Positions 1-9,333 of a stretch of 64,000 nt of DNA are shown here, one piece after another. The translations under genes and the position numbers were made by a program. Numbering within the stretch: position 1 is the first letter of the stretch; every line of letters starts with the position of its first letter. The notes below the pieces were generated by a model that saw only the letters and a list, made by a program, of their open reading frames with translations, ran no database searches and was not told the DNA's origin. The stretch comes from Marinobacter sp. ELB17 (GTDB lineage: Bacteria > Pseudomonadota > Gammaproteobacteria > Pseudomonadales > Oleiphilaceae): NCBI RefSeq assembly GCF_000169375.1, contig NZ_AAXY01000020.1:1-64000 (forward strand), in the 5' to 3' direction.

Positions 1-357
1 ACTTACGAAGAATTGATTGAACGGCTAGATCCGAACGTCTACGGCAGCCTGCGTCAGTCTATTGAGCTGGGTAAATGGCCCGATGGCCGCAAAGTTAGCC
101 GAGAGCAGCGCTCCATCAGCCTGGAAGCGGTAATTCACTACGAAAACACCCACAACATGCCGGAAGAAGAGCGCACGGGTTACATAGACCGCGGCGCCAA
201 AGCCGGCACCGATTGCGACCCCACTGTGCGCCTGCAGAAAAAAGCCGCCAAAAACGCTGTTAAAAATGACGCTTTAAATGGCACTGTAAATGGCTCTGTA
301 AATAACGACAGCGACGACAGCGACGGCTCCGAGCAGTACACCGAGGTAAAGGTTTGA
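1..357 (+). CDS. DUF1315 (YeaC-like) protein, 5' end outside window
   Basis: The reading frame is open from base 1 (T-Y-E-E-L-I-E-R-L-D), so the start lies upstream and the TTG at 13 is not the true start. The segment with LRQSIELGKWPDGRKVS and an acidic C-terminal tail rich in D, N and S resembles DUF1315/YeaC, a small family of unknown function. The stop overlaps the next start by four bases (TTGA), so the two genes are probably translated together. The low-complexity tail (roughly residues 80-118) is poorly conserved in such families. No function is proposed. Confidence 0.75.
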   Translation, partial: TYEELIERLDPNVYGSLRQSIELGKWPDGRKVSREQRSISLEAVIHYENTHNMPEEERTGYIDRGAKAGTDCDPTVRLQKKAAKNAVKNDALNGTVNGSVNNDSDDSDGSEQYTEVKV

Positions 358-1235
358 ATCAAGCACCTGTAAATCCGGTGGACGTTAGCGGCCGCCTGCG
401 TAAAATGCCCGCCAGTGCCGGCAATCCAGTCAGCTCTCCAGTGCAGTACCAACTGCGCCTGGGTGATGATCATGTCGCACTGAACGAACTGATCGGCCAG
501 TCCGTCAGTATCGAGTTTGACGGCATTATCCGCTGCATCAACTGCGACCGCGTCACCAAAAAAAGCTTCAGCCAAGGTTTCTGCTTTCCCTGCATGCGTA
601 AGCTGGCGGCCTGTGACAGCTGCATCATGAGCCCGGAAAAGTGTCATTTTCACCTGGGCACTTGCCGCGAACCCGAATGGGGGCAGGCCAACTGCATGGT
701 CGAGCACGTAGTCTACCTGGCCAACTCGTCGGGTTTAAAAGTCGGTATCACCCGCGGCACCCAAGTGCCTACCCGCTGGATTGACCAGGGCGCAGTAGAC
801 GCCATCCCCATGTTGCGCGTTGCCACCCGCCAGTTGTCCGGTTTCGTGGAAGTGGCCTGCAAAGCCCACGTGGCAGATCGCACCAATTGGCGTACCATGT
901 TGAAAGGCGAAACCACCGAGCTGAACCTGGCCGCAGAACGCGACAAATTGCTGGCCCTGGTGGCCGAAGAACTGGACGCCCTGCGCGCAGAACATGGCCC
1001 AGACAGCATCCGTGCGGTGCAGGAACCGTCTCTGGGTTTAAGCTATCCGGTAGACGTTTGGCCACAAAAAGTAACATCACACAATCTGGACAAAACACCC
1101 CGCGTGTCTGGCGTACTGCAGGGCGTAAAAGGCCAGTACCTGATTCTGGACACGGGCGTGATCAACATTCGCAAATACACCGGTTATCAAGTCCGCTTCT
1201 GCGCACCGGCGAACACGGGAGACAGCAATGCCTAG
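354..1235 (+). CDS. DUF2797 family protein
   Basis: 293 residues from a TTG start that overlaps the preceding stop. A cysteine-rich region (C-I-N-C, C-F-P-C, C-D-S-C, C-H-F-H-L-G-T-C, about residues 62-102) looks like a metal-binding site. It is followed by the family segment VYLANSSGLKVGITRGTQ (about 123-140), which resembles a GIY-YIG-like strand pair. This layout matches DUF2797, whose role is unknown. Its 3' end overlaps the pepN start by 8 bases, giving a tight DUF1315-DUF2797-pepN operon. An ATG start further in is possible, but none has a clearly better ribosome binding site. Confidence 0.8.
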   Translation: MNQAPVNPVDVSGRLRKMPASAGNPVSSPVQYQLRLGDDHVALNELIGQSVSIEFDGIIRCINCDRVTKKSFSQGFCFPCMRKLAACDSCIMSPEKCHFHLGTCREPEWGQANCMVEHVVYLANSSGLKVGITRGTQVPTRWIDQGAVDAIPMLRVATRQLSGFVEVACKAHVADRTNWRTMLKGETTELNLAAERDKLLALVAEELDALRAEHGPDSIRAVQEPSLGLSYPVDVWPQKVTSHNLDKTPRVSGVLQGVKGQYLILDTGVINIRKYTGYQVRFCAPANTGDSNA

Positions 1236-3888
1236 CAATCAGCCGCAAACCATTTACCTGAGCGATTACAAGGTGCCCGCCTATCTGGTGGACACCGCCG
1301 ACCTGCGGTTTGAACTGTTCGAAGACGGCGCACGGGTGCACAGCACCTTGGCTTTTCGCCGTAACCCCGATTTCCAGGAAAGCCAGGAAACCGGCGCGCC
1401 CCTGCAACTTCACGGCGACAGCCTGAAATTGGAAAGCCTGGTATTGAACGGCGAGGCTGTGGCCCAGAGCAACTACAGCGTCAGCGACGAGCTGTTGACC
1501 GTTAACCAGGTGCCGGAGCAATTCACTCTTCAAGTTATCACCTGGATAGAGCCGCAGAACAACACCCGCCTGGAAGGCCTGTACAAATCCGCCGCCATGT
1601 TCTGCACCCAGTGCGAAGCCGAAGGTTTCCGCTGCATCACCTATTTCCCGGACCGTCCAGACGTGATGGCCCGATTCAGTACCCGCATCGAAGCGGACAA
1701 AACCGCCTATCCGGTGCTTTTGTCGAACGGCAACCCCGTCGAGCAGGGCGACCTGAGCGATGGCCGCCACTTCGTGACCTGGGAAGATCCGTTCCCGAAA
1801 CCGGCTTATTTGTTTGCTCTGGTCGCCGGTGACCTGTTGGAAAAGCAGGACAGCTTTACCACCATGAGCGGCCGCACCGTAGACCTGCGCATGTACGTAG
1901 AGCCGCGCAACTCTGAAAAATGCGAGTACGCGCTGGACTCCCTGAAACGCGCCATGGCCTGGGACGAAAAGACCTACGGCCGCGAGTACGACCTCGACAT
2001 TTTCATGATCGTTGCAGTCGATGATTTCAACATGGGCGCCATGGAAAACAAGGGCTTGAACATATTCAACTCCTCGTGCGTACTGGCCAGCCAGGAAACA
2101 GCGACAGACATGGCGTTCGAGCGCATTGAATCCATTGTCGCCCATGAATATTTTCACAACTGGTCCGGCAACCGGGTTACCTGCCGTGACTGGTTCCAGC
2201 TCAGCCTGAAAGAAGGCTTTACCGTGTTCCGCGACACCCAGTTCTCTGGGGACATGGGCTCGGCCACGGTCAAGCGTATTGAAGGTGCCACTGTGCTGCG
2301 TACCGCCCAGTTTGCCGAAGACGCAGGCCCCATGGCTCACTCGGTGCGCCCGGCGTCTTACATGGAAATCACCAACTTCTACACCCTGACCATTTATGTA
2401 AAGGGCGCCGAAGTGGTGCGTATGATTCACACCCTGCTGGGGCCGGATCTGTTCCGCAAAGGCAGTGACCTGTACTTTGAACGCCACGACGGCCAGGCCG
2501 TGACCACGGACGACTTCGTCAAAGCCATGGAAGACGCTTCAGGCCGCGACCTTGGCCAGTTCCGCTTGTGGTATCAGCAAGCCGGTACGCCGCAGTTGGC
2601 GATCAGTGACGAATACGATGAAAGCGCCGGCGTTTATCGCCTGCACATTGAACAAACCCTGCCAGACACTCCGGGCCAAACCAACAAGCAGCCTCAGCAC
2701 ATTCCCTTTGCCCTGGGCCTGTTGGGCAGCCGCGGTGAAGCTTTGGCGCTGGCGTTAAGTGCCGAGGAATTGGCCAGCGGCGACGCACCGCAAGAGCGCG
2801 TGCTGGAACTCACCGAAGCCAGCCACAGCTTTGAATTTCACGGCCTCAGCGAACGCCCGGTGCCATCCCTGCTGCGGCACTTTTCAGCACCGGTGCGGGT
2901 GAGCTATCCGTGGACCCGCGAACAGCTGCTGTTCCTGATGAACCACGACTCAGACGGCTTCAACCGCTGGGACGCAGGACAACGCCTGGCCATAGACGTT
3001 ATCCAGCAGATGATTGGCGCGCCAAAAGACGTCACCGTAGATGCTCGCCTGGTGGGCGCTTTCCGCCACTTGATCAGCGATTCCGATCTGGATCAGGCGC
3101 TGGTGGCCAAAATGCTGGTGCTGCCCACGGTGGCTTATCTGGCCGAACTGACGGATGGCGCCGACGTGCCTGCTATTCACCGGGCCCGCCGCCGGGTGTT
3201 GAAGCACCTGGCGATTGCCTTGCGCGACGAACTGGTGGCCTGCTACCGCCGCAACATCGACAGCGGCTCGTACCAACTTGGCCCCGAAGCCGTTGCCCGT
3301 CGCAGCCTGCGCAACACCGCGCTGGCCTGGCTGCTGCTGATTAATGACGAAGAAGGCCGCTCTCTGGGTTTAGGTCAGTATCGCGACGCCGACAACATGA
3401 CCGACCGCATGGGCGCCCTGAAGGCGTTTGTGAACTCCGGTTACGACGAAGATCGTGCGACCACCTTGAACGATTTTTACCAGACCTTTCAGCACGACCC
3501 CCAAGTGGTGGAACAGTGGTTCTCGGTACAGGCGGCCAGCCGTCGCACCGGGCAGCTGTCACACATTCACGCGTTACTGGAACACCCGGCGTTTGATTGG
3601 AAAAACCCCAACAAAATCCGCGCGGTGATCGGTGCGTTCGCCGGCCAGAACCTAGTGAACTTCCACAACCCGGACGGTTCCGGCTATCAGTTCCTGGCGG
3701 ACCAGGTCTGCAAACTAGACGACAGCAACCCGCAAATTGCCGCGCGGCTCGTAGGCCCGCTGACCCGCTGGCGCAAATTCGCCCCCGAGTACAGCCAGCA
3801 GATGCAGACAGCGCTAATGCAAATTCGCGACAAAGAAAACCTGTCCCGGGATTTGTACGAAGTAGTACACAAAAGCCTGGCGGACTAG
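1228..3888 (+). CDS. pepN: aminopeptidase N (M1 zinc metallopeptidase)
   Basis: 886 residues, close to the usual 870-890 for gammaproteobacterial PepN. The exopeptidase motif GAMEN is at about 270-274. The zinc site HEYFH is at 306-310, with the third ligand Glu at 329, which is the spacing of M1 enzymes. The C-terminal half is the all-helical PepN domain. The enzyme removes N-terminal residues from peptides in the cytoplasm. The ATG overlaps the end of the DUF2797 gene (translational coupling). Downstream, at 3903, lies the first palindromic repeat of the window. Confidence 0.97.
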   Translation: MPSNQPQTIYLSDYKVPAYLVDTADLRFELFEDGARVHSTLAFRRNPDFQESQETGAPLQLHGDSLKLESLVLNGEAVAQSNYSVSDELLTVNQVPEQFTLQVITWIEPQNNTRLEGLYKSAAMFCTQCEAEGFRCITYFPDRPDVMARFSTRIEADKTAYPVLLSNGNPVEQGDLSDGRHFVTWEDPFPKPAYLFALVAGDLLEKQDSFTTMSGRTVDLRMYVEPRNSEKCEYALDSLKRAMAWDEKTYGREYDLDIFMIVAVDDFNMGAMENKGLNIFNSSCVLASQETATDMAFERIESIVAHEYFHNWSGNRVTCRDWFQLSLKEGFTVFRDTQFSGDMGSATVKRIEGATVLRTAQFAEDAGPMAHSVRPASYMEITNFYTLTIYVKGAEVVRMIHTLLGPDLFRKGSDLYFERHDGQAVTTDDFVKAMEDASGRDLGQFRLWYQQAGTPQLAISDEYDESAGVYRLHIEQTLPDTPGQTNKQPQHIPFALGLLGSRGEALALALSAEELASGDAPQERVLELTEASHSFEFHGLSERPVPSLLRHFSAPVRVSYPWTREQLLFLMNHDSDGFNRWDAGQRLAIDVIQQMIGAPKDVTVDARLVGAFRHLISDSDLDQALVAKMLVLPTVAYLAELTDGADVPAIHRARRRVLKHLAIALRDELVACYRRNIDSGSYQLGPEAVARRSLRNTALAWLLLINDEEGRSLGLGQYRDADNMTDRMGALKAFVNSGYDEDRATTLNDFYQTFQHDPQVVEQWFSVQAASRRTGQLSHIHALLEHPAFDWKNPNKIRAVIGAFAGQNLVNFHNPDGSGYQFLADQVCKLDDSNPQIAARLVGPLTRWRKFAPEYSQQMQTALMQIRDKENLSRDLYEVVHKSLAD

Positions 3889-3902
3889 TCGTTCCATCAC
3901 AA

Positions 3903-3927
3903 GGGGACGGATTTCAAATCCGTCCCT
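3903..3927. repeat. palindromic repeat (GGGGACGGA...TCCGTCCCT)
   Basis: A 25-base near-perfect inverted repeat just after pepN, a variant of the GGGGACAGA...TCTGTCCCC family found throughout the window. It could form a hairpin in the pepN mRNA but has no U tract, so a terminator role is uncertain. The rest of 3928-4101 shows no gene. Confidence 0.8.
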
Positions 3928-4101
3928 GCTCTACACGTCCCCCGCTTTACAAGTCCGTCTCCGCTGTTTCCCCCAAATCCCCCGCCCCACCATAAAAATC
4001 GCACTTTCGGGCGATAGCAACTTGCCAGAAATGCACTACACTCAACCCATTGCAGCGCTTTACGCATATCAAATACAACAACACCAGCAATAGGAAATCG
4101 A

Positions 4102-5286
4102 ATGGCCATACGCAACAGGCGTCCAACCTGCGCCTGCCCGGGGTTTGCTGCCGCCATTAGTTTGGCTGCGCTCTGCGTTTTAACACCTTCAACGGCATTC
4201 GCCGTCGCTGACTTACTGGAAACACCCGCTCGCAGCACCGAATTGGCCACGGTCAGTTTGCTGAACGACGTTGCGCGCGCAGGCGACAGCGAGCGCTTGG
4301 TAGCCGTCGGCGAACGCGGCCACATCATCTACTCCGATGACGGCGGCGCAAAATGGACCCAAGCCAGCGTGCCGGTGTCGGTCACCCTCACCGGGGTTGA
4401 TTTTGGCTCGGCCAGCCACGGCTGGGCCGTGGGGCATAGCGGCGCGGTGCTGCACAGCAGCGACAGCGGGTCTAACTGGACTCTGCAGATGACCGGCATT
4501 CAGGCCGCCAATCTGGCCATTGCCGGTGTACAGCAGGAAATCGAGACTACGGAGCAGCGCCTCGAAACCGCTGCGGAAGAAGACGTCGGCGATCTGGAAT
4601 GGGCACTGGACGACCTGGTGTTTGGCCTCGAAAACATGCAGGCAGATCTGTCTGTAGGGCCGGTGAACCCGTTTCTGGACGTGTGGTTTGAAGATGCAAG
4701 CCACGGCTTTGTGATTGGCGCCTACGGCATGATTTTTCACACCGCTGATGGTGGCAACCAATGGCAGGACTGGGCGCGAAAACTGGACAATGGCGACAAA
4801 TATCACCTCAATGCCATCACCAAAATCGCTGGTGGAGCGCTGGTGATTGCCGGTGAAGCCGGGCAAATTCACGTGTCTGAAGACAACGGCATCACCTGGG
4901 ATCGCCGCGACAGCGGCTACGAAGGCTCGCTGTTTGGCGTGACAGGCACTGGCAACAGCGGTGAAGCGCTGGCCTTTGGCCTGCGCGGCACAGTGATGCA
5001 CACAACCGATAACGGCCAAAGTTGGGAACGCTTACAAACCGGCTCCAGCACCACCTTGAATGATGGCGCCAGTGCCGGCGAACGCCTGGTGTTGGTGGGT
5101 AACAACGGCACCTTGGTGATTCGCAATGGCGCAAATGACGAGTTCAAGGAAACCCTGCGAGCCGATCGCCTGGGCTTGATGGGTGTTGTGATAAATGGCC
5201 CGCAGAGTCTGTTGCTGGTTGGCGAGGGCGGCGTAGTTCTGGTGGAAGGTGACGCAGGTATGGAAGAACAAGGGGCGGTTGAATGA
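4102..5286 (+). CDS. YCF48/BNR-repeat exported protein
   Basis: 394 residues. The N-terminus has basic residues, then a hydrophobic stretch (about 14-30) ending A-F-A, consistent with Sec export. The body has repeated BNR/Asp-box-like units (YSDDGGAKWTQ, HSSDSGSNWTL, HTADGGNQWQD, VSEDNGITWDR, HTTDNGQSWER), predicting a beta-propeller like the photosystem assembly factor YCF48. Its stop overlaps the start of an RND-type transporter gene (ATGA), and this pairing recurs in Pseudomonas relatives. The likely role is as an accessory to that transporter; the substrate is unknown. Confidence 0.85.
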   Translation: MAIRNRRPTCACPGFAAAISLAALCVLTPSTAFAVADLLETPARSTELATVSLLNDVARAGDSERLVAVGERGHIIYSDDGGAKWTQASVPVSVTLTGVDFGSASHGWAVGHSGAVLHSSDSGSNWTLQMTGIQAANLAIAGVQQEIETTEQRLETAAEEDVGDLEWALDDLVFGLENMQADLSVGPVNPFLDVWFEDASHGFVIGAYGMIFHTADGGNQWQDWARKLDNGDKYHLNAITKIAGGALVIAGEAGQIHVSEDNGITWDRRDSGYEGSLFGVTGTGNSGEALAFGLRGTVMHTTDNGQSWERLQTGSSTTLNDGASAGERLVLVGNNGTLVIRNGANDEFKETLRADRLGLMGVVINGPQSLLLVGEGGVVLVEGDAGMEEQGAVE

Positions 5287-7682
5287 CAAATCCAAAGCAT
5301 GCCAGAGGCGAACACTACCTCACCACACCCAAAGCCGAGCCCTTTCTGGAACGGCTGATTTTCAACAACCGCATCACCATACTGGTTTTGTTCGCGGTGC
5401 TGACCGCATTTCTGGGCTACAACGCGGTTAAAATCCAGCCCGATGCCAGCTTCGAGCGGATGATTCCCCTGGAACACCCGTACATCGTGAACATGTTGGA
5501 ACACCGGGACGACTTAGAGAACCTGGGTAACTTCGTGCGCATTGCCGTGGCCACAAAAGACGGCAGCGATATCTTTACCGAAGAGTACATGGAAACTCTG
5601 CGCCAGATCACCGACGAAGTGTTCTATCTCAGCGGTGTTGATCGCAGCGGCCTGAAATCCCTATGGACCCCCAACGTGCGTTGGGTAGAGGTCACCGAGC
5701 AGGGTTTTCAGGGCGGCACCATCATCCCGGACAATTACGACGGCAGTTCTGCTGAAAGCCTGGAGCAGCTGCGCCAGAACGTATTGCGTTCAAGCGAAGT
5801 GGGGCGCTTGATATCCGATAACTTCCGCTCTACCATCGTGTACGCACCGCTGTACGAAAACGACCCGCAAACCGGTGAACCCCTCGACTACGCTGCTTTT
5901 TCCCGCCAGCTGGAAGAGAAGATTCGGGAAAAGTACCAGGCTCAGAATCCGAACGTCAGTATTCACATCGTCGGCTTCGCCAAAAAAGTCGGCGACCTGA
6001 TTGAAGGTATTGGCGCGATTGCCTGGTTTGCCGGCATCACCATTGCTTTGACCACGCTGTTGCTGTTCTGGTACTCCCGCTGCATCGCCGGCACTCTGGT
6101 GCCGGTGCTGACGTCCATTGTGGCGGTATTCTGGCAGTTAGGGGCGCTAAAAATACTGGGTTACGGGCTAGACCCGTATTCGGTGCTGGTGCCGTTTCTG
6201 GTGTTTGCCATTGGCATAAGCCACGGGGTGCAGCTGGTGAACGCCATGGCGGTAGAAGCCGCACGCGGTTTTGACCCGCTCAACGCCGCTCGCCTGGCGT
6301 TTCGGGCCCTTTACATTCCCGGCATGCTGGCGCTGATTTCCGATGCCTTTGGCTTCTTAACGCTGCTGTTTATCGATATCGACGTTATCAAAGACCTGGC
6401 CGTAGCCGCAGGCTTGGGCGTGGCTATCGTGATCATCACCAACCTGGTTCTGCACCCGCTGCTTATGTCGTACATCGGCATTACCGCCGGTGGTATTCGC
6501 CACGTGCAAAAACAGGGTGAAGAAACCGATCGAAAATGGCGCCGCCTGTCAGCGTTTGCCAGCCCAAAAGCTGCGCCTATATCCGTGCTGATCGCACTGC
6601 TGGGCCTGGGCGTTGGTGTCTACCTCAAGCAAGACCTGAAAGTAGGGGATTTAGACCAAGGCGCCCCGGAACTGCGCGCCGATTCCCGCTATAACACAGA
6701 CAACGCTTTCATTATCGATAACTATTCCACCAGTGCCGACGTGCTGGTGGTTATGGTGAAAACCCCGGTTGAACAGTGCACCCAGTACAGTGTGTTGCGG
6801 GCCATGGACACCTTGCAGTGGGAGTTACAAAACACGCCAGGTGTGCAATCCACCGTCTCGCTGGCAGACGTGTCGAAAATCGTCACCAAAGCGCTGAACG
6901 AAGGTAACTGGAACTGGTACGCCATTTCTCGCAACCAAACCATCATCAACGCTTCGATTCGTGATGCGCCATCCGGGTTGATCAACACCGATTGCAGCCT
7001 TACGCCCACGTTGGTGTTCCTGGAAGATCACAAAGCCGAAACCCTGCAAACCGTAGTGAACGCGGTGGAAGTTTTTGCTGCCAACAACAGCAACGAAGAC
7101 CATACCTTCCTGCTGGCGGCGGGTAACGCCGGGGTAGAAGCGGCCACCAACGACGTCATCGCCAAAGCCAAAGACTGGATGCTGGTGTTCGTCTATGGTG
7201 TTGTCAGCCTGCTGTGCTTAGCCACCTTCCGTTCCTGGCGGGCAGTGCTTTGCATCGTGGTTCCGCTGGGGCTTACCTCTGTGCTGGCGGAAGCCATCAT
7301 GGCCATGAGCGGCATCGGCATCAAAGTGGCCACCCTGCCGGTGATAGCACTAGGTGTGGGCATAGGTGTGGACTACGGCATCTACATTTACAGCAAGCTG
7401 GAGAAATTCCTGCTGGAAGGTAAATCCTTGCAGGAAGCTTACTTTGAAACCCTGCGCTCCACCGGTAAGGCGGTGATATTCACCGGCATTACCCTGGGCC
7501 TGGGTGTGGTTACCTGGATTTTCTCACCCATCAAATTTCAGGCCGATATGGGCTTGCTGCTGTTCTTCATGTTCATCTGGAACATGATTGGCTCTATCTG
7601 GCTGTTGCCGGCGCTGGCGCACTTCCTGCTGAAGCCGGAACAGATGCGCGAGAAAGCCCGCCTGGCAAACGCTAAAAGCTAG
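5283..7682 (+). CDS. RND superfamily (MMPL-type) transporter
   Basis: 799 residues with two repeats. Each repeat has one N-terminal membrane helix (about 33-50 and 431-448), a large periplasmic loop, and a block of five helices (about 243-400 and 625-780). This is the short RND/MMPL layout rather than the 1000-residue AcrB type. The motif ALGVGIGVDYGIYIYSK (about 690-706) matches the conserved fourth helix of MMPL proteins. It is translationally coupled to the upstream YCF48-like gene and followed by a strong terminator. The substrate cannot be told from the sequence; lipid-like molecules are typical of the family. Confidence 0.88.
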   Translation: MTNPKHARGEHYLTTPKAEPFLERLIFNNRITILVLFAVLTAFLGYNAVKIQPDASFERMIPLEHPYIVNMLEHRDDLENLGNFVRIAVATKDGSDIFTEEYMETLRQITDEVFYLSGVDRSGLKSLWTPNVRWVEVTEQGFQGGTIIPDNYDGSSAESLEQLRQNVLRSSEVGRLISDNFRSTIVYAPLYENDPQTGEPLDYAAFSRQLEEKIREKYQAQNPNVSIHIVGFAKKVGDLIEGIGAIAWFAGITIALTTLLLFWYSRCIAGTLVPVLTSIVAVFWQLGALKILGYGLDPYSVLVPFLVFAIGISHGVQLVNAMAVEAARGFDPLNAARLAFRALYIPGMLALISDAFGFLTLLFIDIDVIKDLAVAAGLGVAIVIITNLVLHPLLMSYIGITAGGIRHVQKQGEETDRKWRRLSAFASPKAAPISVLIALLGLGVGVYLKQDLKVGDLDQGAPELRADSRYNTDNAFIIDNYSTSADVLVVMVKTPVEQCTQYSVLRAMDTLQWELQNTPGVQSTVSLADVSKIVTKALNEGNWNWYAISRNQTIINASIRDAPSGLINTDCSLTPTLVFLEDHKAETLQTVVNAVEVFAANNSNEDHTFLLAAGNAGVEAATNDVIAKAKDWMLVFVYGVVSLLCLATFRSWRAVLCIVVPLGLTSVLAEAIMAMSGIGIKVATLPVIALGVGIGVDYGIYIYSKLEKFLLEGKSLQEAYFETLRSTGKAVIFTGITLGLGVVTWIFSPIKFQADMGLLLFFMFIWNMIGSIWLLPALAHFLLKPEQMREKARLANAKS

Positions 7683-7689
7683 CCGAGTA

Positions 7690-7727
7690 AACCGCCCCGG
7701 CAGCAATTCCGGGGCGGTTTTTCTTTT
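7690..7727 (+). terminator. rho-independent terminator after the RND gene
   Basis: An 11-bp GC-rich stem (AACCGCCCCGG / CCGGGGCGGTT) with an 8-base loop, followed by TTTTCTTTTT. This is a textbook intrinsic terminator and ends the YCF48-RND operon. Confidence 0.93.
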
Positions 7728-7871
7728 TACTCAGGCGCCTGGTGTCCCTTCTGTCTAAAGTGGTCAGATTCATTTATCCGGCTGGCGGGTCTATGTTTTA
7801 ATAGCCTGCCAAAAGCTGGATTTTCTCGCTCGCGGGGCTTTAGGGTCATGACAGTAAAAAGGACAACCAAG

Positions 7872-8855
7872 ATGACGGTGAAACTGAAAGCGTCCGTGTT
7901 GGCGATTACCGCGGCACTGAGCCTTGGTGCAGCCTCTGCCACGGTTTCTGCTCAGGAGCAGCGGTTCATTACGATCGGCACCGGCGGCGTTACCGGTGTG
8001 TACTACCCGGCAGGTGGTGCTATCTGCCGCCTGGTCAACATGGACCGTGAAGACCACGGCATTCGCTGCTCAGTTAAAAGCACCGGTGGTTCTGTCTACA
8101 ATCTGAACGCCATGGCCCAAGGTGAGCTGGACCTGGCCGTTGTCCAATCAGACTGGCAGTTCCACGCTTACAACGGCAGCAGCCAGTTTGAGGGCGACGG
8201 CCCCAACAAAAAACTGCGCGCGGTTTTCTCCATGCACCCGGAGCCGTTCACCGTTGTTGCCAGCAAAAGCTCGGGAATCACCACCTTTGAAGATCTGAAA
8301 GGCAAGCGAGTCGCGGTTGGTGACCCGGAGTCTGGGCAGCGTGCCACCGCCGAAACGCTGATGAAAGAAATGGGCTGGAAGATGGACAAATTCGCTCTGG
8401 CCGCCGAGCTGAAAGCGGCCGATCAGTCCCAGGCCTTGTGCAATGGCAACATCGACGCCTTCTTCTACACCGTTGGCCACCCATCAGGCGCGATAAAAGA
8501 AGCCACCACCTCCTGCGACAGCGTTATAGTCAGCGTTGACAACAACGCCACCAAAAAACTGATCAACAACTATCCTTACTACCGCAAAGCCATCATTCCC
8601 GGTGGCATGTACCGCGGTAGCGATGCAGACGTAACCACCTTCGGCGTTGCAGCCACCGTTGTATCGTCTACCGACGTACCAGACGATGTGGTGTATCAGG
8701 TAGTGCGTGCCGTGTTTGAAAACTTCGACAGCTTCAAACGCCTGCACCCGGCCTTTCATAACCTGAACAAAGAAGAAATGGTGTCAGATGCCCGAAGCGC
8801 CCCCCTGCACCCGGGCGCCGTCAAATACTACAAAGAAGCCGGCCTGATGCAGTAA
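7872..8855 (+). CDS. TAXI-family TRAP transporter solute-binding protein
   Basis: The open frame extends to an ATG at 7848, but the ATG at 7872 is preferred: AAGGAC lies at good spacing before it, and it gives a clean signal peptide (MTVKLKASVLAITAALSLGA...). That gives 327 residues. The segment ITIGTGGVTGVYYPAGGAIC and a following VVQSDW match TAXI periplasmic binding proteins. These bind small organic acids and deliver them to a TRAP membrane permease. No permease gene lies nearby, so this is an orphan subunit here. It may serve a permease encoded elsewhere. Confidence 0.9.
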   Translation: MTVKLKASVLAITAALSLGAASATVSAQEQRFITIGTGGVTGVYYPAGGAICRLVNMDREDHGIRCSVKSTGGSVYNLNAMAQGELDLAVVQSDWQFHAYNGSSQFEGDGPNKKLRAVFSMHPEPFTVVASKSSGITTFEDLKGKRVAVGDPESGQRATAETLMKEMGWKMDKFALAAELKAADQSQALCNGNIDAFFYTVGHPSGAIKEATTSCDSVIVSVDNNATKKLINNYPYYRKAIIPGGMYRGSDADVTTFGVAATVVSSTDVPDDVVYQVVRAVFENFDSFKRLHPAFHNLNKEEMVSDARSAPLHPGAVKYYKEAGLMQ

Positions 8856-8871
8856 GCAGAACCCTCAGGTA

Positions 8872-9235
8872 GGGGGCGGATTTCAAATCCGCCCCCGCTT
8901 TATGTCCCGCTCTACGCCCCACCTGCCCAGCCAAAGGGGACAGATTTCGAAATCTGTCCCCGATTTTCCGTCCCCGGTCTGCCACTTGTCCCTAGGGGAC
9001 AGACTTTAAGTCTGTCCCCGATTTCGAAATCTGTCCCGCTCTACAACCTAAGCAGAACCCGCCATTAACCCACCGAGTTCTTTTCTGTTAGAATCCGCAC
9101 CAATCTCGGCACCGCGGTTGTATCGCGGCAGCCACAAAAGAAGGCGTAAAGCGGAGACATAGGGGACAGACTTCAAATCCTTCCCCGGATGGCAGCGGGC
9201 ACATGGCAGCGGGGACAGATTTCAAATCTGTCCCC
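8872..9235. repeat. cluster of five palindromic repeats plus a half copy
   Basis: The gap between the TAXI gene and thrS holds repeats at about 8872-8896, 8936-8961, 8995-9019 (with a half copy to 9037), 9162-9186 (right arm decayed) and 9211-9235. The central bases differ (TTCAAA, TTCGAAA, TTTAAG), but the arms GGGGACAGA / TCTGTCCCC stay paired by compensating changes; the first copy has GGGGGCGGA / TCCGCCCCC. The paired changes suggest hairpin formation is maintained. Some copies probably lie within the thrS leader. Confidence 0.85.
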
Positions 9236-9333
9236 TACGTACGTTTACCCGCTCTACGTTTCCCCGCTCTACGCCCTCGCTACACAAGTGGTCTCTGGTA
9301 TAGATCACCGCTGAGCACCCTTAGGAGCACACC

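Noticed and set aside
1162..2487. Long minus-strand open frame (441 codons) opposite pepN
   Set aside because: It is antisense to a clear pepN with its catalytic motifs; high-GC codon structure opens the opposite frame. No domain was recognised.
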